A DNA stretch of 64,000 nt from Zygaena filipendulae. Lineage: Eukaryota > Arthropoda > Insecta > Lepidoptera > Zygaenidae. Location of the stretch: NCBI GenBank assembly GCA_907165275.2, contig OU015660.1, positions 2,668,501 through 2,732,500 of the forward strand. Direction: 5' to 3'. Both the position numbers and the translations under genes were made by a program. The notes beneath the pieces were generated by a model. That model was not told the origin of the DNA. It made no database searches and saw only the letters and a program-made list of their open reading frames with translations. Below are positions 43,286-54,617 of the stretch, in pieces; within the stretch, counting starts at the first letter, position 1; the number at the start of each line of letters is the position of its first letter.

Positions 43286-43531
43286 TCAAGGGATCTGTGC
43301 GTGGTCCGACGCGCACTTAGCTGGATTTTTTTTATTTTCCAGTAGCGGATGATTAGCCTTCATCAGGACTCTCTCGTCTCCGAACATGATAACGCATCCG
43401 GTACAGCCAACGTTATGGTTCACAGAAAATCTCCATCTATTTTTGCGACTGCAGCTGGGCGATGCAGCATGTGTGAACCCGTTCAATATCATTATCTGGG
43501 GGCACGGTAGTGCACCGCCAAGACGAGCCAA
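43286..43531 (-). pseudogene. Decayed FX23-type FLYWCH exon
   Basis: The frame reads MILNGFTHAASPSCSRKNRW then RFSVNHNVGCTGCVI, clearly an FX23 copy. Breaks: the first zinc Cys is Phe (WRFS), Tyr of the TY pair is His, the His-x-His is lost by deletion (MKANHPLLENKK for KKENHNHPPLKNKK), and the acceptor side is replaced by GC-rich sequence (ccccagata). Only 43 bp from FX24; FX23-FX24-type pairs were therefore duplicated as blocks. Confidence 0.8.
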
Positions 43532-44141
43532 GCGAAGCGCAAGGGCACTACACTACCTTTTCTCGAAGTGCTTCGTCGTTTTTGAACCCTTATAATTGGG
43601 TTTGGATTATACCAGATAAACAAATTTCTCAGGATGTGTTGTCAATAGCAGAGTTATTAAACATAAAGTTTTAATTGGATAGCTCTCATACTTTAGATTT
43701 TATTGATATCTAAAAAATCCTGATTTCGTCAACGACTCACTGATGATCATAAAAATTCTTAGGATATTTTCTAATGTCCTAGAAAGCTGAAATTTGGTAT
43801 TATTAGCTATTATTAGTACACAAACAAAAAAATTATTAATTATTATAATACATAATATTATGTTAATTGAGAAAAATTAACAAAAAGGCACCTACATAAT
43901 AAACCAAAAATGAAATATAAAGAATTTAAAATATTTATTTTAAGTAGGTACCAATATGAGTAAATCTACATCCTTTTTAAGAGTCTCTGTACAAAAAAAA
44001 GATAAAATCTTATAAACCACATAAATTATAAAGTAAATAGGTATTGTGTTTTAGTTTAGGATATAGTACGTAGTGCGTATCATGTTAAATACAATTCTAA
44101 AGATGTCTAAAGCCAAAGCGGAAAGATATCAAGAAAGAATA
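43532..44141. repeat. Spacer homologous to FX24-FX26 flanks
   Basis: 43925-44141 matches 51490-51670 (taaaccacataaattataaa, ctaaagccaaagcggaaaga). It is the 3' flank of a former FX24-type exon that is now separated by the LTR element. No gene. Confidence 0.6.
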
Positions 44142-44353
44142 TGTATTTTTAGGTAAACCTTCTTCAATTTCCAAATAAATTATAAGAACAGACAAAAATG
44201 ATAAACTCTTAATATAACGACACTTCTCGACGAACGACGATGCGACGGAATGACTTGCACACAGCGACTACTTCCGTAGTTCCGTCTCACGCGCCGACCG
44301 CTGTCATGGCGCTGCCCGTAGTGTTGCCGCTCTCCAAGCCGAGTCTCCCAACA
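44142..44353 (-). repeat. Left (3') LTR
   Basis: Matches 47019-47231 apart from a 3-bp indel (cacttctcg versus cacgtcttctcg) and a few substitutions, so the insertion is young. Confidence 0.8.
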
Positions 44354-44867
44354 CGGCCTCTCCTGACACCCTGACGTCCTCGTCAGGATCAATCTGATAA
44401 GGTCTTATCAGACTCGTCTCGCACATCCAGTACATGTAACAGATCGGTTAACAAGGGTCTCCAGACTGCATCCAATTTCGTCATAGCGATGCAACAAAAT
44501 TTAAACAACGTTCGCAGATACAACAAAAGTGACAAGGTTTTAGGTACACGGTTAGGTTAGTTTCAGTTATATTCATTAAAATTAATATTCGTCACACGAA
44601 TTACCAACACCAAAATAAAACCAAGATCTACGTCTACATCCACAACCACATGCAAAATAATCAACACTGAGCCGCACTGTGAGAGTCTCTTCGTCGCACG
44701 GTCGCACACTCTCACAGTCGCACTCAGCGACTCTTCGGCCTAGGCCATTACCGAAAAGCTTTCACACACTGGGTAATGATCAGGTACCACAGCGACTCTT
44801 CGCATAGCAAAAAGGTTTCGACCCTGGGCAAGGATCCGGTAACACTTCGCTCAACGAAGAATTCCAC

Positions 44868-44952
44868 AACCATCAGCATCATCTTCATCCTCATCATCAT
44901 CTCCATCTTCATCGTCATCGCTATCCTCATCTTCATCATCATCACCATCGAA
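44868..44952. repeat. (atc)n-rich microsatellite
   Basis: Imperfect cat/ctt trinucleotide run (atcatcatctccatcttc) inside the LTR element; produces spurious Met-rich or Ile-rich ORFs on either strand. Confidence 0.75.
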
Positions 44953-46275
44953 CGTAGCGACCCACTCGTAGGTCGGCTTCAAGATGACCTCAGTGCCATA
45001 CAGTCAAAATGCAAAACAGTGCGGTGACGGTGACGCTCGCTTCGCCGACACAGACGCAACGGCGTGCTGTGACGCGATCTGTACAGCGACGATGAACGGT
45101 GGCGCAGTAATGTCGCCCACAAGACACAACACATAGCCTCAACTTGTACCAGCGCACTATAGCGTAGCGGTGCAGCAGCACGTCCGTGGCAATACGGGCG
45201 TGTGCATACTGGAGTCCCACGTCGAACTTCTTTCAGACACTAATTGGTTCCAACATTCGGTTCAGATATCCATCCTAAGAGTAAACTGCAAGTCGTAGAA
45301 CTGACAATTGCATAACTTTAGTAAGCTTAAGTAATTTCTTCTTTCTTGAGCTCGGCCTAACCTGACCATTTCTCATAAAGTATTCAAGTATTTATTGCTT
45401 ACTAAGTGTACAAGTACATAACACAACAGAGTCTTATACATTGTTACAGTGAGCTTAAGACTTAGCTATCTTTTACAGGTGTTCCAAAAATATTAGGACG
45501 CACTAGTAATTAAATTACTAGGTGTCTACATAAATACATTTCAGTTCAACTACAACATTACATTACTCAGATTAATGTTTTTAAATACATCATGTTATTT
45601 AAGGTGAACATTAAGCTTAACACTCAGAAGAATAGAGGCTTAACATTAGATTTACAATACATCTAGATATCGGATTCACGTTTCAGGTTACATAAACATA
45701 ACATTAAATTCACATCTAGATATCAGATTCACATTTCGGATTACATAAACTTAACATGTAATTCATCACAAATTATTTCATCACAAGAGTTAAGCTCAGT
45801 CATCAAAATATTCCTTCAATGAATAAAAACATAAGTTGCTAATTATTATTAGAATGGGCTTATTGCTCATACCTACTCCTTTTTCAATAAAATACTTAGG
45901 TATAAGAAATATAGGAGACACAAACTTGATAATTTCCATGCTGCCTACATATATTTAACATGGATGTTCCCATACCATTGAAAGCAACACTCGTGTGTAC
46001 GCAGCTTTATAAATCTGTGATGAAATTTATTCAAAAGAAAATATCACATGACAACAATATACAGGTAGGTACATACAGACAGACAATATGTCTACTATGG
46101 GCACAAATATTCATTTCATGTTTATTACACATACAATTGTTAAGATGTAACTTATCCATCCATTCAATGTTTTGTTTTCATCTTTTTTTTTTTACTTTGG
46201 TAGCTTACTCTTTGAGTTACATAAGTAATACTCTTCCTTCAGGTAACTTACAATGCAACATAAGTATTTAGTTAC

Positions 46276-46461
46276 CTTAACCAATTCATTCAAAGTGTAA
46301 TGTGAAATTAATGGAATTTTACATCGGCAGTCAATACCGATTGACTTATGTGATTGTAGGTATCTAGTAAGTAATGGATACGTCTTACTCAATAGGCGGC
46401 AATCATTAGCTCTTAAGAGCATATCCAGCACCTCAAACGCAGTATTGTCAGCGTGAGACAT
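46276..46461 (-). CDS. Possible first coding exon of an unknown gene, inside the LTR element
   Basis: ATG at 46461 opens a frame MSHADNTAFEVLDML and continues LLSKTYPLLTRYLQSHK to NELVK at a good donor (aag then gtaact) at 46275; 62 codons. Upstream (46462-46670) is CpG- and GC-rich, unlike the surroundings, as a promoter or 5'UTR would be. I do not recognise the protein. It could be a captured host gene fragment carried by the LTR element, an unusual gag start, or chance. The frame also extends upstream to 46668. Confidence 0.35.
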
Positions 46462-47018
46462 GGTGATCTGCCCTGAGTCAGCTCCCAGGCAACTCCATCG
46501 CAGTGGCGCCAGACTGTCGCGCGCCAAGCAACGCGCCGCGAGGCGCTCCGCTAGCCCCGGCACGAAGCAACGGCAACGCTGTCGCGATTCAGTGACGCGG
46601 CGGCGCCTGCGCTCGTGGAGCACGCACTCAACGTTTGCATCAGGGTTTAAACTCCTGGAGAAACACATTTAACCGGCAGAAAGGGATCGAGAAAGTAGCT
46701 TAGTACCTACTTATTTACATAGACACAGAAAACGAATGACAACAATAGGTATTGCTGCGATTACATCGTACAAGACGTCCGATCGCGCGAACTTCGTTGA
46801 CGTTGTCGCTCTTTTGACTCGACAAAGGTAGTTCAAAACATAATAAGAATCACACAATCACACAGAAAATAGACACGAAGAACTATTATTAAATAATTTT
46901 AATCACACTTGAAACTTACCAATAAAAATGACAAACCATAAGTAACGGGTAGTTACACAAATATTAAATTGTCATGTCAGAATGCCAATACTTGTGGTCC
47001 GTGAGACAATCCCAATTC

Positions 47019-47231
47019 TGATTTTAGGTAAGCTTTCTTCAATTTCCAAATAAATTATAAGAACAGACAAAAATGATAAACTCTTAATATAACGACACGT
47101 CTTCTCGACGAACGACGATGCGACGGAATGACTTGCACACAGCGACTACTTCCGTAGTTCCGTCTCACGCGCCGACCGCTGTCATGGCGCTGCCCGTAGT
47201 GTTGCCGCTCTCCAAGCCGAGTCTCCCAACA
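47019..47231 (-). repeat. Right (5') LTR
   Basis: Pair of 44142-44353. Its outer neighbour from 47232 on resumes the FX24-type flank (tgtaacacatacaataagta), confirming the element's border. Confidence 0.8.
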
Positions 47232-47374
47232 GTATAATAATTATAAATAAGTGAAATTATTTTTTTTGTAAAAATTTGAAAGTGGAACAAAAAACCAATT
47301 AATAAAATAATCTAAATGCCTCATTAAGTATTAACTTATAATTGTAACACATACAATAAGTAGCCTGTCAACTT

Positions 47375-48244
47375 TATGCAGGACGACCGACGTGCCCGAG
47401 ACAACCGACGTCTTCATAGTAATAAGCTAGGTAACAAGCAATACTGTATAGTCACATAAGTATAGAAACATTGTATAAACTTTTAGAGGTGCACCTATAA
47501 TTTTATGATCATAGCAACTTGTATATTGAGCCTTATTGCCAAGCCCATAAATGCGGCTATCCTTCTGGCGATAAAAGGAGAAGCTTCAAGAAGCTTTCGG
47601 GCCCTCGCCTCGTCTCAAATATATTACTGTGCCCGCATCTAAAACGGGCGGCCAATGGGCGATGAGACTAGCCGCGAGCCCCGGGTTCTCGACTCGTCTC
47701 TTACCCTTCCACATTGAATGTAACCAATGGGCATCCCTACATTAATTAAGTTTGTGAAAATAAATGAACAGAAAATGCATTTACTACCCGCGAACACTAG
47801 CGAAAAGCGCACTAGATCAAAGTTATAAATATTCGCCCTAAATTAGGGACCTTACAGTGCGTTGCAAATAAAGAAACAGTTCGTCATATAGTTCGAGACA
47901 GTTCGTAGAAATCAAGAACCAGTTCGTCGCGACTAAGAACAATTAACAAGCAGATCGTAATTAAATAGTATCAGTTCGCGATAGACAGTGGTTATATACT
48001 CTTTGATAGACAGTTCATATACATAGTTAAGCTCGTTACATAGAAAGTTGTTCGCTAGTAGAATCGGGAATAGTGCCACTCTGCCAAAATCGTATAAAAG
48101 CGTTGTCACTGATATTCGCCGCATCGATTCCAGTTTCTCCCAATCCAGCAATCGCTACGTACGAGACAGGTGGACAGGGTACCGCAAAATATAGTACCTC
48201 CCCTCCATACAGTCCACTTGCCCGACACCCATTTGTTGCGTACA
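47375..48244. mobile_element. Solo LTR (870 bp) at the FX25 stop
   Basis: Bounded by AACTT on both sides (47370-47374 and 48245-48249). The paralogues at 42991-43003 and 51798-51806 read straight through cctgtcaac-ttcttatattt, so the empty site is known. The insert holds a TATA-like ctataaatattcg-type site (47825), an AATAAA (47868) and repeated agttcgt motifs, as in an LTR. The right edge lies one base beyond the stop codon of FX25. Confidence 0.78.
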
Positions 48245-48250
48245 AACTTC

Positions 48251-48489
48251 TTATATTTTCACGTAGTCACCCTTAGAGGTGAGGATGTACTTGGGCCGTT
48301 CGTGGTAATGCCCCACATGCTTCTCTTCAATCTTCTTCCGATCGCGGTCGAGCTTTATTCGCGCCTTACAACCGCTGTTCTTCTTCGAACAGTAGAACAA
48401 AGCGCTGCGGTGCAGCTGAGAGAATGTGAAACCGTCGTACATCAACATAGTTTTACCCTTTCTAGTCGGGATCATCGTGTAGTCAGTAT
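48251..48489 (-). CDS. mod(mdg4): FX25: divergent FLYWCH exon (Phe-Tyr-Cys type)
   Basis: Acceptor aatcagtttcag, then AT-ACT-GAC-TAC; 78 codons. Nearly identical to FX24 (for example R8 for K8, and S70 for the tail Leu). F31-Y32-C33, C40, H60, H62 are kept. The whole 3'UTR past the stop is now solo-LTR sequence, which carries poly(A)-type signals only in its own orientation. Confidence 0.84.
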
Positions 48490-48544
48490 CTGAAACTGAT
48501 TAAATCTATTCAGTAAGTGAAGTCGAGGGAAGCTGCGCGCTGTA

Positions 48545-48790
48545 TTATCCAATAAAAAGTCGACTATATTTTAGTTTTCACATTATAAAATAAAAATAAA
48601 ATATTGGACACGTATTTTTCTCTATGCAATCTAATAACGGCGATGTATTGAGTCAAAATTTCTCGTGACATCATGATCCGGGACAGTTTATGCGGAGTTC
48701 ATATCGGTTTATGACGTCACTAGCCTCCACTCCTTCAATGCGTTTTATCTAAGTATTTTTTTCATTAATTTGAAAAAAAATACGTAGGTA
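48545..48790. mobile_element. CRE-palindrome MITE, decayed
   Basis: ggacacgtatttttc near 48606, a gtgacatcatg and tgacgtcactagcc pair, and aaaaaaatacgt near 48775; same order as 1990-2281. Confidence 0.6.
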
Positions 48791-48864
48791 TCTATTCTCT
48801 TAACGTCATGAACCGGTAGATTTTAAACTGGGTTAAAAAATGGACAACAGTGTTTCCGATATTT

Positions 48865-49048
48865 GGATGCAGATAAGCAATAACATGTTAACCCACAAAA
48901 CAAAGTTATTGATTCAAAACGATTTATTGAGAGTTAGAGAATTTTTTTTAATTTTGTGTTTACCTTATTACATTGTATAAATATGTAACTAAATATTGAA
49001 CATAAAAATGTTGAAACAAAATGGCGCTATAATTTTAAAACTTTAACT
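48865..49048. mobile_element. 240-bp palindromic MITE, copy 4 (truncated)
   Basis: ggatgcagataagcaataac at the left; the right terminus is missing after gctataattttaaaac. Confidence 0.65.
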
Positions 49049-49084
49049 AAACAACATTTTTCATTTTATTGTCCGGAGTATATA

Positions 49085-50514
49085 CAGGCTGTTGTTTTGG
49101 TCAGCAACGCGCGTAACGGAGGTAGTAATATAACTAATATGGGTTCTAAAAAAAATATAAAAAAAATATATTTTTTATAATTCGGAACATTATTTAAAAG
49201 AAAATCTCTGCACAAGATATCTAAAAATGTTTACATTAAATGGTAATTGGTAAAGCCTTAGCGCGTAGACTAGAGCTACGACATCATAGATTCTACGCGC
49301 TACGAGCAGCTACATCGCGCGTCTCGTCGTCGTCGGTACCTACCTACCTACTACCTACCTACTATTGGGTGCGAACCCAATAGTAGGTAGGTACCTACTT
49401 TTGCACAAACGTTTTACCTATTTAGATCACGGTAAGTAAACAAAACATTTTAGACTCTCTTTCCCTCCATACTTTACTGGGCTTAGGACCGGCAAAGGAA
49501 CTGAATAATTTAGAAATTATTAAATTAGAAATGACATTTTTATCCATTAATAATATCCATTAAAGTTCTATGGCGCTGTTATTAAGTACCTTTGGCGTAT
49601 TTAAAAAGGTGAACGAACTTATTTACAATCATTAAACGTGATTTACAAATTATTGATTACACATAACACGAAGTCTTCTAAAAGTTTTTTTTATTTACAC
49701 TGATTTTACGTTAACGGTTTATCTGTTCAGTGTCTACCGCGTTGCGCGATGCACACAGAAGCACGACATCGCAAATTGTCTTTTAATCGCGATAAAACAG
49801 TTTAATTGTTCGTAATCACTTCTAAAGCGTTCAGTATCTCTTGTTTTAATGTGTCGGCGTATTCGTCATGCGTACCACTTTACGTCACCCCACAAATAAA
49901 AGTCCAATTGAGTTAGATCGGGTGTAGCGAATGTTACCCATTCCCTGAGACTAAAAACAACAGTCCTTATGGTGTAACTAGTTAAACTTGGACGAGTTGA
50001 AAACGTCGCACTCCACTCGGCTACACTATTCGCTTCATCTTCGCTATTACTAAATACTCAATAAATCGTAAATTTCACTATTGGTTAATCCTGCGAACGA
50101 CCGAGCCATTTTAGCACAGAAACAACGCACGCGCAATAGCCGCGGCTGTGGAAGGCAGACTAGCTGGCGCCTGGCGCTGGCCGCTGGCGCTAGCGCCGGC
50201 GGGCGGGGGTGGCATATCGCCGCGCCCCCCGGCCCCCGCCGCCCGGCCGCCCCGCCGCATTCGCCCGCGTTCCCACCGAGGCGGGGTGTATGTAGGTACT
50301 ATGTACGTAGGTACTATTGCATGCCGTATGATGCGCGCCGCGCCGCGCGGTCAACGACCGGTAGCGTAGGCTCGCCCGCTTGTATAAACAAAATAAATAA
50401 TTTTTTCGGATTTTCCTTGAAAAAATAATTATTTTTTTTTATATTTTTTTTGACATCAGTATCGTTAGTACAACCACCTCTGTGACGGGCGTTGTTGACC
50501 AAAACAACAGCCTG
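49085..50514. mobile_element. Mariner/IS630-type element with transposase relic
   Basis: Terminal inverted repeats caggctgttgttttggtca, with TATA flanks on both sides (TA duplication). At about 49735-49930 on the minus strand a broken frame reads TPDLTQLDFYLWGDVKW followed, across stops, by LKDNLRCRASVCIAQRGRH, the C-terminal signature of mariner-like transposases. The inner part 50140-50390 is extremely GC-rich. Non-autonomous; also contains a chance palindrome of ctacctacc/ggtaggtag near 49340-49400. Confidence 0.75.
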
Positions 50515-50555
50515 TATACATAAATTTTTCGGATTTCCTACTCTTGAGCAAGCTT

Positions 50556-51381
50556 GGCGCCACTATACTTAATTTCCAAGTTGTAGGGTTGGAAAGTTCC
50601 TTATATCTTTAGAAACACGCCCTTTAGATTAAAACGGGAACTTTCTAGCTTCTGTAGCGGTAGCGTATGTAGTAAAGGCGCGAAATTTAAAAACCCAATT
50701 TTTTAAATATTTTGAGAACTAATTTGGATAACTAAAATTATGTCGCTTTAATTCCAAAATATAAGTTAGCTAATGACGTATAAATACACAAAATTTAATA
50801 ACTTTTTTATAGCAACAAATTAAATTTAAGACTTTATTGAAATTTGAATTCAAATATTCGATAACAGATGGCGCCACTATACTTAATTTCCAAGTTGTAG
50901 AGTTGGAAAGTTCCTTATATCTTTAGAAACACGCCCTTTAGATTAAAACGGGAACTTTCTAGCTTCTGTAGCGGTAGCGTATGTAGTAAAGGCGCGAAAT
51001 TTAAAAACCTAAATTTTTAAATATTTTGAGAACTAATTTGGATAACTAAAATTATGTCGCTTTAACTCCAAAATATACGTTAAATAATGACGTATAAATA
51101 CACAAAATTTAACAACTTTATTATAGTAACAAATGAAATTTAAGATTTTATTGAAATTGGAATTTTAAATTTCGCGCCACTACTACACATGCTGCAATGG
51201 CTCACAACTATGGAGACTATACACTATGACTATTGGAGTGTATAGTCTCCATAGTTGTCTTGAACGAAGTTCAAATATTCGATAACAGATGGCGCCACTG
51301 CACTTAATTTCCAAGTTGAAGGGTCGGAAAGTCCCTTATATCTTTAAAAACATGCCCTTTAGATTAAAACGGGAACTTTCT
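50556..51381. repeat. 314-bp tandem duplication
   Basis: ggcgccactatacttaattt at 50556 recurs at 50870 and, diverged, at 51291. Copies 1 and 2 are about 95% alike by eye; copy 3 is partial. A perfect hairpin (51204-51258) interrupts the run before copy 3. Confidence 0.82.
51204..51258. repeat. Perfect 21-bp-arm hairpin
   Basis: Arms 51204-51224 and 51238-51258 are exact inverted repeats (start acaactatggagactatac) with a 13-base loop. Size is that of a small-RNA precursor or of an inverted duplication produced by repair; no evidence of expression. Confidence 0.8.
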
Positions 51382-51806
51382 TGTTCGAGGGGGGATAAAG
51401 GGCTATCACACCACATAAGTCCCTTTATCGTGTCGGGACTCCTTTTTAAGTTTTATCGGCACGCACATTTTATCGACTTAGTTTTATTATACGTATAGAT
51501 AAGGAGTCTCTAGAAAAAGAGGTAAAATCTTATAAACCGCATAAATTATAAAGTAAATATTTTGTTTGGTTTTAGGATATAGTAGGTACCTACGTATCAT
51601 GTTAAATAAATAAATAAATAAATAAATAAAATAAAATTCTAAAGATATCTAAAGTCAAAACGGAAAGATGAAAGAATGTGTATCATGTATTATGTAATCA
51701 AGTTACAGAATATTTTTTTTGTAAAAACTTGATAGCGGAACCAAAGCCAATTATTAACGCATACAGTAATAAAATTGTAACACACAATAAGTAGCCTGTC
51801 AACTTC

Positions 51807-52045
51807 TTATATTTTCACGTAGTCACCCCTAACGGTGACGATGTACTTGGGCCGTTCGTGGTAATGTTCCACATATTTCTCTACAATCTCCTTCATATCG
51901 CAGTCGAGCTTTATTCGCGCCTTACAACCGCTGCTCTTCTTCGAACAGTAGAACAAAGAGCTGTGATGCTGCTGAGAGAATGTGAAACCGTCGTACATCA
52001 ACATAGTTTTACCCTTTTTAGTCGGGATCATCGTAAAGTCAGTAT
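51807..52045 (-). CDS. mod(mdg4): FX26: divergent FLYWCH exon (Phe-Tyr-Cys type)
   Basis: Acceptor aatcattttcag, then AT-ACT-GAC-TTT; 78 codons. F31-Y32-C33, C40, H60-Y61-H62 kept; differs from FX24/FX25 at about 12-15 sites, mostly in QQHHSS and CDMKEIVEKYVE. The finger residues and GDYVKI tail are unchanged, so the pattern looks like constraint. Its 3' flank is uninterrupted and shows the ancestral state for the two insertions at 44142 and 47375. Confidence 0.84.
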
Positions 52046-52129
52046 CTGAAAATGATTGAACCTACTCAGTAAGTGAAGCCGAGGGAACCTGCAGGCTGTA
52101 GGTACGTATTATCCAGCGGGCGACTATGT

Positions 52130-52400
52130 TTCAGTTTTCAGTCCGTCATAATATACTCACGCATTTAAAAATATAACGGCGGCGATGCATTGCGTGGAAA
52201 TTTCGCGTGACATCTTGATCAGCTAAAATTCATTTAAACGAGATTCATACCGGTTTATGACGTCATAAGCCCCGCCCCGCCTGGCCCCACCCCTAAACTT
52301 TAATGCGATATTTATTTAAGTATAAACAGGAAAAACCAAAATACGTGTTAATAATTTTTTTATCATCAACTATTGGAGTAAATAGAATTACGATTTTCCT
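52130..52400. mobile_element. CRE-palindrome MITE, decayed
   Basis: agtccgtcataat at the left, tgacgtcataagcc in the centre, aaatacgtgtta at the right. Same layout as 1990-2281. Confidence 0.6.
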
Positions 52401-53100
52401 ACCCCGTCAGCATGCCTACATTTTGATTCGAATCTATCATAATTAAGTAGGTATAAGGCTCTTTAGTCAACTTGGATGGGCCTTGGATGACGTCACATAA
52501 TCATGCTCAGTCTTTATTTTCTTTATTATATTGTGTACGAATATCGAAGACGATAAATTAGAGAGCGGGGCTAGTGACGTCACGTTTTGCTTCGGCCAAT
52601 GTAGTGTTTCGCAAAGTTGAATTTCCTTGCCTTATTTAACACTTTTAAATTAATATATTTTTCGCAGTTAAAAGTTCAACGTATAAGTAGGTAGGTAGGT
52701 AGGTATTTACCTACTTAATTGTTTATTCATAATTTCTTGATGATAAACACCTATTTAATTTCCTCTCTCTTATGAATCTGTCCACTCAAAGGTTGCCTGG
52801 GAGAGATCGCTTTAAGCGATAAGGCCGCCTTTTGTATACCTTCAAGTTGAATGTAGGAAAATTGGTAAACACTTTTTTTTAGTTTGGTGTGCAATAAAGA
52901 GTTATCTATCTATCAAGGGATAAAGAAATAAAACAGGGGCTTCGGCGCATGCACAAACTATATTTTACACACTCTATTATCACATATATCACGAGATTCG
53001 TAAGTTGTATGCTGGCTACTATCGCAATATCAATGCAATAAGATTAGGTACCAACTAATAAGTAGGTACCTTGTTAACAATCACTAGGTATAGTTAAACT
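52401..53100. repeat. gtgacgtcac repeat and LINE 3'-tail piece
   Basis: 52500-52640 is a copy of the 8640-8735 family. 52790-52915 carries gataaggccgccttttg and ends gcaataaagagttatctatctatc, a LINE 3' end with a (tatc)n tail. (aggt)n run at 52687-52703. No gene. Confidence 0.6.
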
Positions 53101-53325
53101 AGCTGTTACGCATACCCGCGGTAATTTCGGAGTTCCCTCGGGAATTCCGGGATAAAAAGTACCCTATGTCCTTCTCTGCACCCCTGACAACGTGCATGCA
53201 AAATTTCTCGATGATCCGTTGACATGACATGATCCGACACACGTTGAGATGTGAGAGGGTAACAAACAAACAAATAAATAAACAAACAGACTCACTTCCG
53301 CATTTATAATATTACTAAGGATTGT
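53100..53325 (-). mobile_element. HLE copy
   Basis: Starts ctagctgttacgcatacccg, with cggaattcc-type segments and ends caaacaaacaaataaat then ataatatta. Reverse orientation. Confidence 0.6.
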
Positions 53326-53343
53326 AATTTTTTTATTACAATT

Positions 53344-53570
53344 GGACATAGATAAGCAATAGTGTGTTAACCCACACTGGAGAACTTTTGAGTAAATCGT
53401 GTTTTAAAAGTAGGAGCGCCATTTTGTGTCAACATTTTTTATGTTTAATATTTAGTTACATATTTAAGCAATGTAATAAGGTAAACACATAATTAAAAAA
53501 CGTTCCCGTAACTCTCAATAAATGGTTCTGAATCAATAACTTAATTTTGTGGGTTAACATGTTATTGCTA
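53344..53570. mobile_element. 240-bp palindromic MITE, copy 5
   Basis: ggacatagataagcaatag at the left; the right end stops at acatgttattgcta, lacking the last bases. A small HLE fragment follows at 53690-53773 (gtgaaaccgcggggaacagc). Confidence 0.68.
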
Positions 53571-54617
53571 GGTGCGTTTGTGAATGTGACTTGTACTCGC
53601 ACGAAATAACGTTGTATACTGCAATGCATTTTTTAAATCAATATAGGTACATACATAATTATACATAATTAACGAGTCAAATTAATCGTTACTAATATTA
53701 TAAACGCGAAAGTTTGTATGTATGAATGTATGTTTGTTACTCTTTCACGGTGAAACCGCGGGGAACAGCTAATTTAAAATATGTCATGACATGACAAAAT
53801 TAGGTACACCGTGTCAATTTTAATTCTACAAATTCATCATATTCGTAGAAAGACTGTCGAACGAGTCACTTTTTCATGAATAGCATGACGTATCGGCAGG
53901 GCAATTAATTTTATGTAAGTAACTTGTGTTTCTATCATATTTCAGTTTCAATCAGAATAATAGCGATTTTGTGATTAATTAATCATGTTTAGGCAGCTTA
54001 ATTTTTGATTTATTTTGGTTGATTGCTAGATGTTGTAGGTGTCAAACGTGCATATTGTAATCGCAAAACCGTCATGTTTTTTATTGCAACCGAAAAATGA
54101 TAGAAACAAAAGTTACATCTACATGACGTATCATGCCTTATTCACTATGACCATAACACGTAGCATATAGGTAACTTGCCACAAAAATTGCTTTTCCTTC
54201 ATGCTCAAAAAAGTTTCACTCAAGAAAACCTTTTACAAAATACAAAATTAAAATATATATGCAAAATTTAGAACTATAAAAAACAACATTCAGACGAATT
54301 GAGAACCTCCTCCTTTTTGGGAAGTCGGTTAATAAGACTTAATAAATTACATTTATCATATTACTGTAACTGAACAAGTAACCTCGATCAAATAGCTCAC
54401 TCCTGGTGGCTCCCGACGCAAAAGACCCCATGAAGCTCGCTGAGTTCCCTTGTTGCATTGCCACGGATAACCTTTATACATTTACAAAGTGTCTTACAGA
54501 ATGTTAATTTCTAGTATTTTGGAACGTTTGCGACTGTGTTTTTGGGACGCTCGTTATGGCCAAAGTAAGATACTTGACAGATTTGCAAGGCAATATTTCT
54601 AAGTACTTTCCCTACTT

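Larger units (their letters stand above)
44142..47231 (-). mobile_element. LTR retroelement without pol (3.09 kb)
   Basis: Two near-identical 212-213-bp direct repeats (44142-44353 and 47019-47231) bracket 2.67 kb. Read on the minus strand they start tgttgggagactcgg and end in taaaatca or aaatacaca-like CA, as LTRs do. A purine run (aggagaggccg) precedes the 3' LTR, and tgggattgtctcacgg follows the 5' LTR as a possible primer site. Flanks gaata and gtata could be an imperfect 5-bp duplication. No reverse transcriptase, protease or integrase frame is visible. It occupies the 3' flank of an FX24-type unit. Confidence 0.75.

Noticed and set aside
44180..44392. Minus-strand ORF of 70 codons in the LTR
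   Set aside because: It lies in the LTR itself and is not carried as a coding region in any typical element.
46741..46925. Possible 5'UTR exon with donor (gtaagt on the minus strand at about 46920)
   Set aside because: A single donor-like site in AT-rich sequence is too weak, although it could belong with the unknown frame at 46276-46461.
50081..50428. GC-rich plus-strand ORFs with Ala, Pro and Arg runs
   Set aside because: Several overlapping frames are open over the same GC-rich part of a non-autonomous mariner-type element, as expected by chance at high GC.
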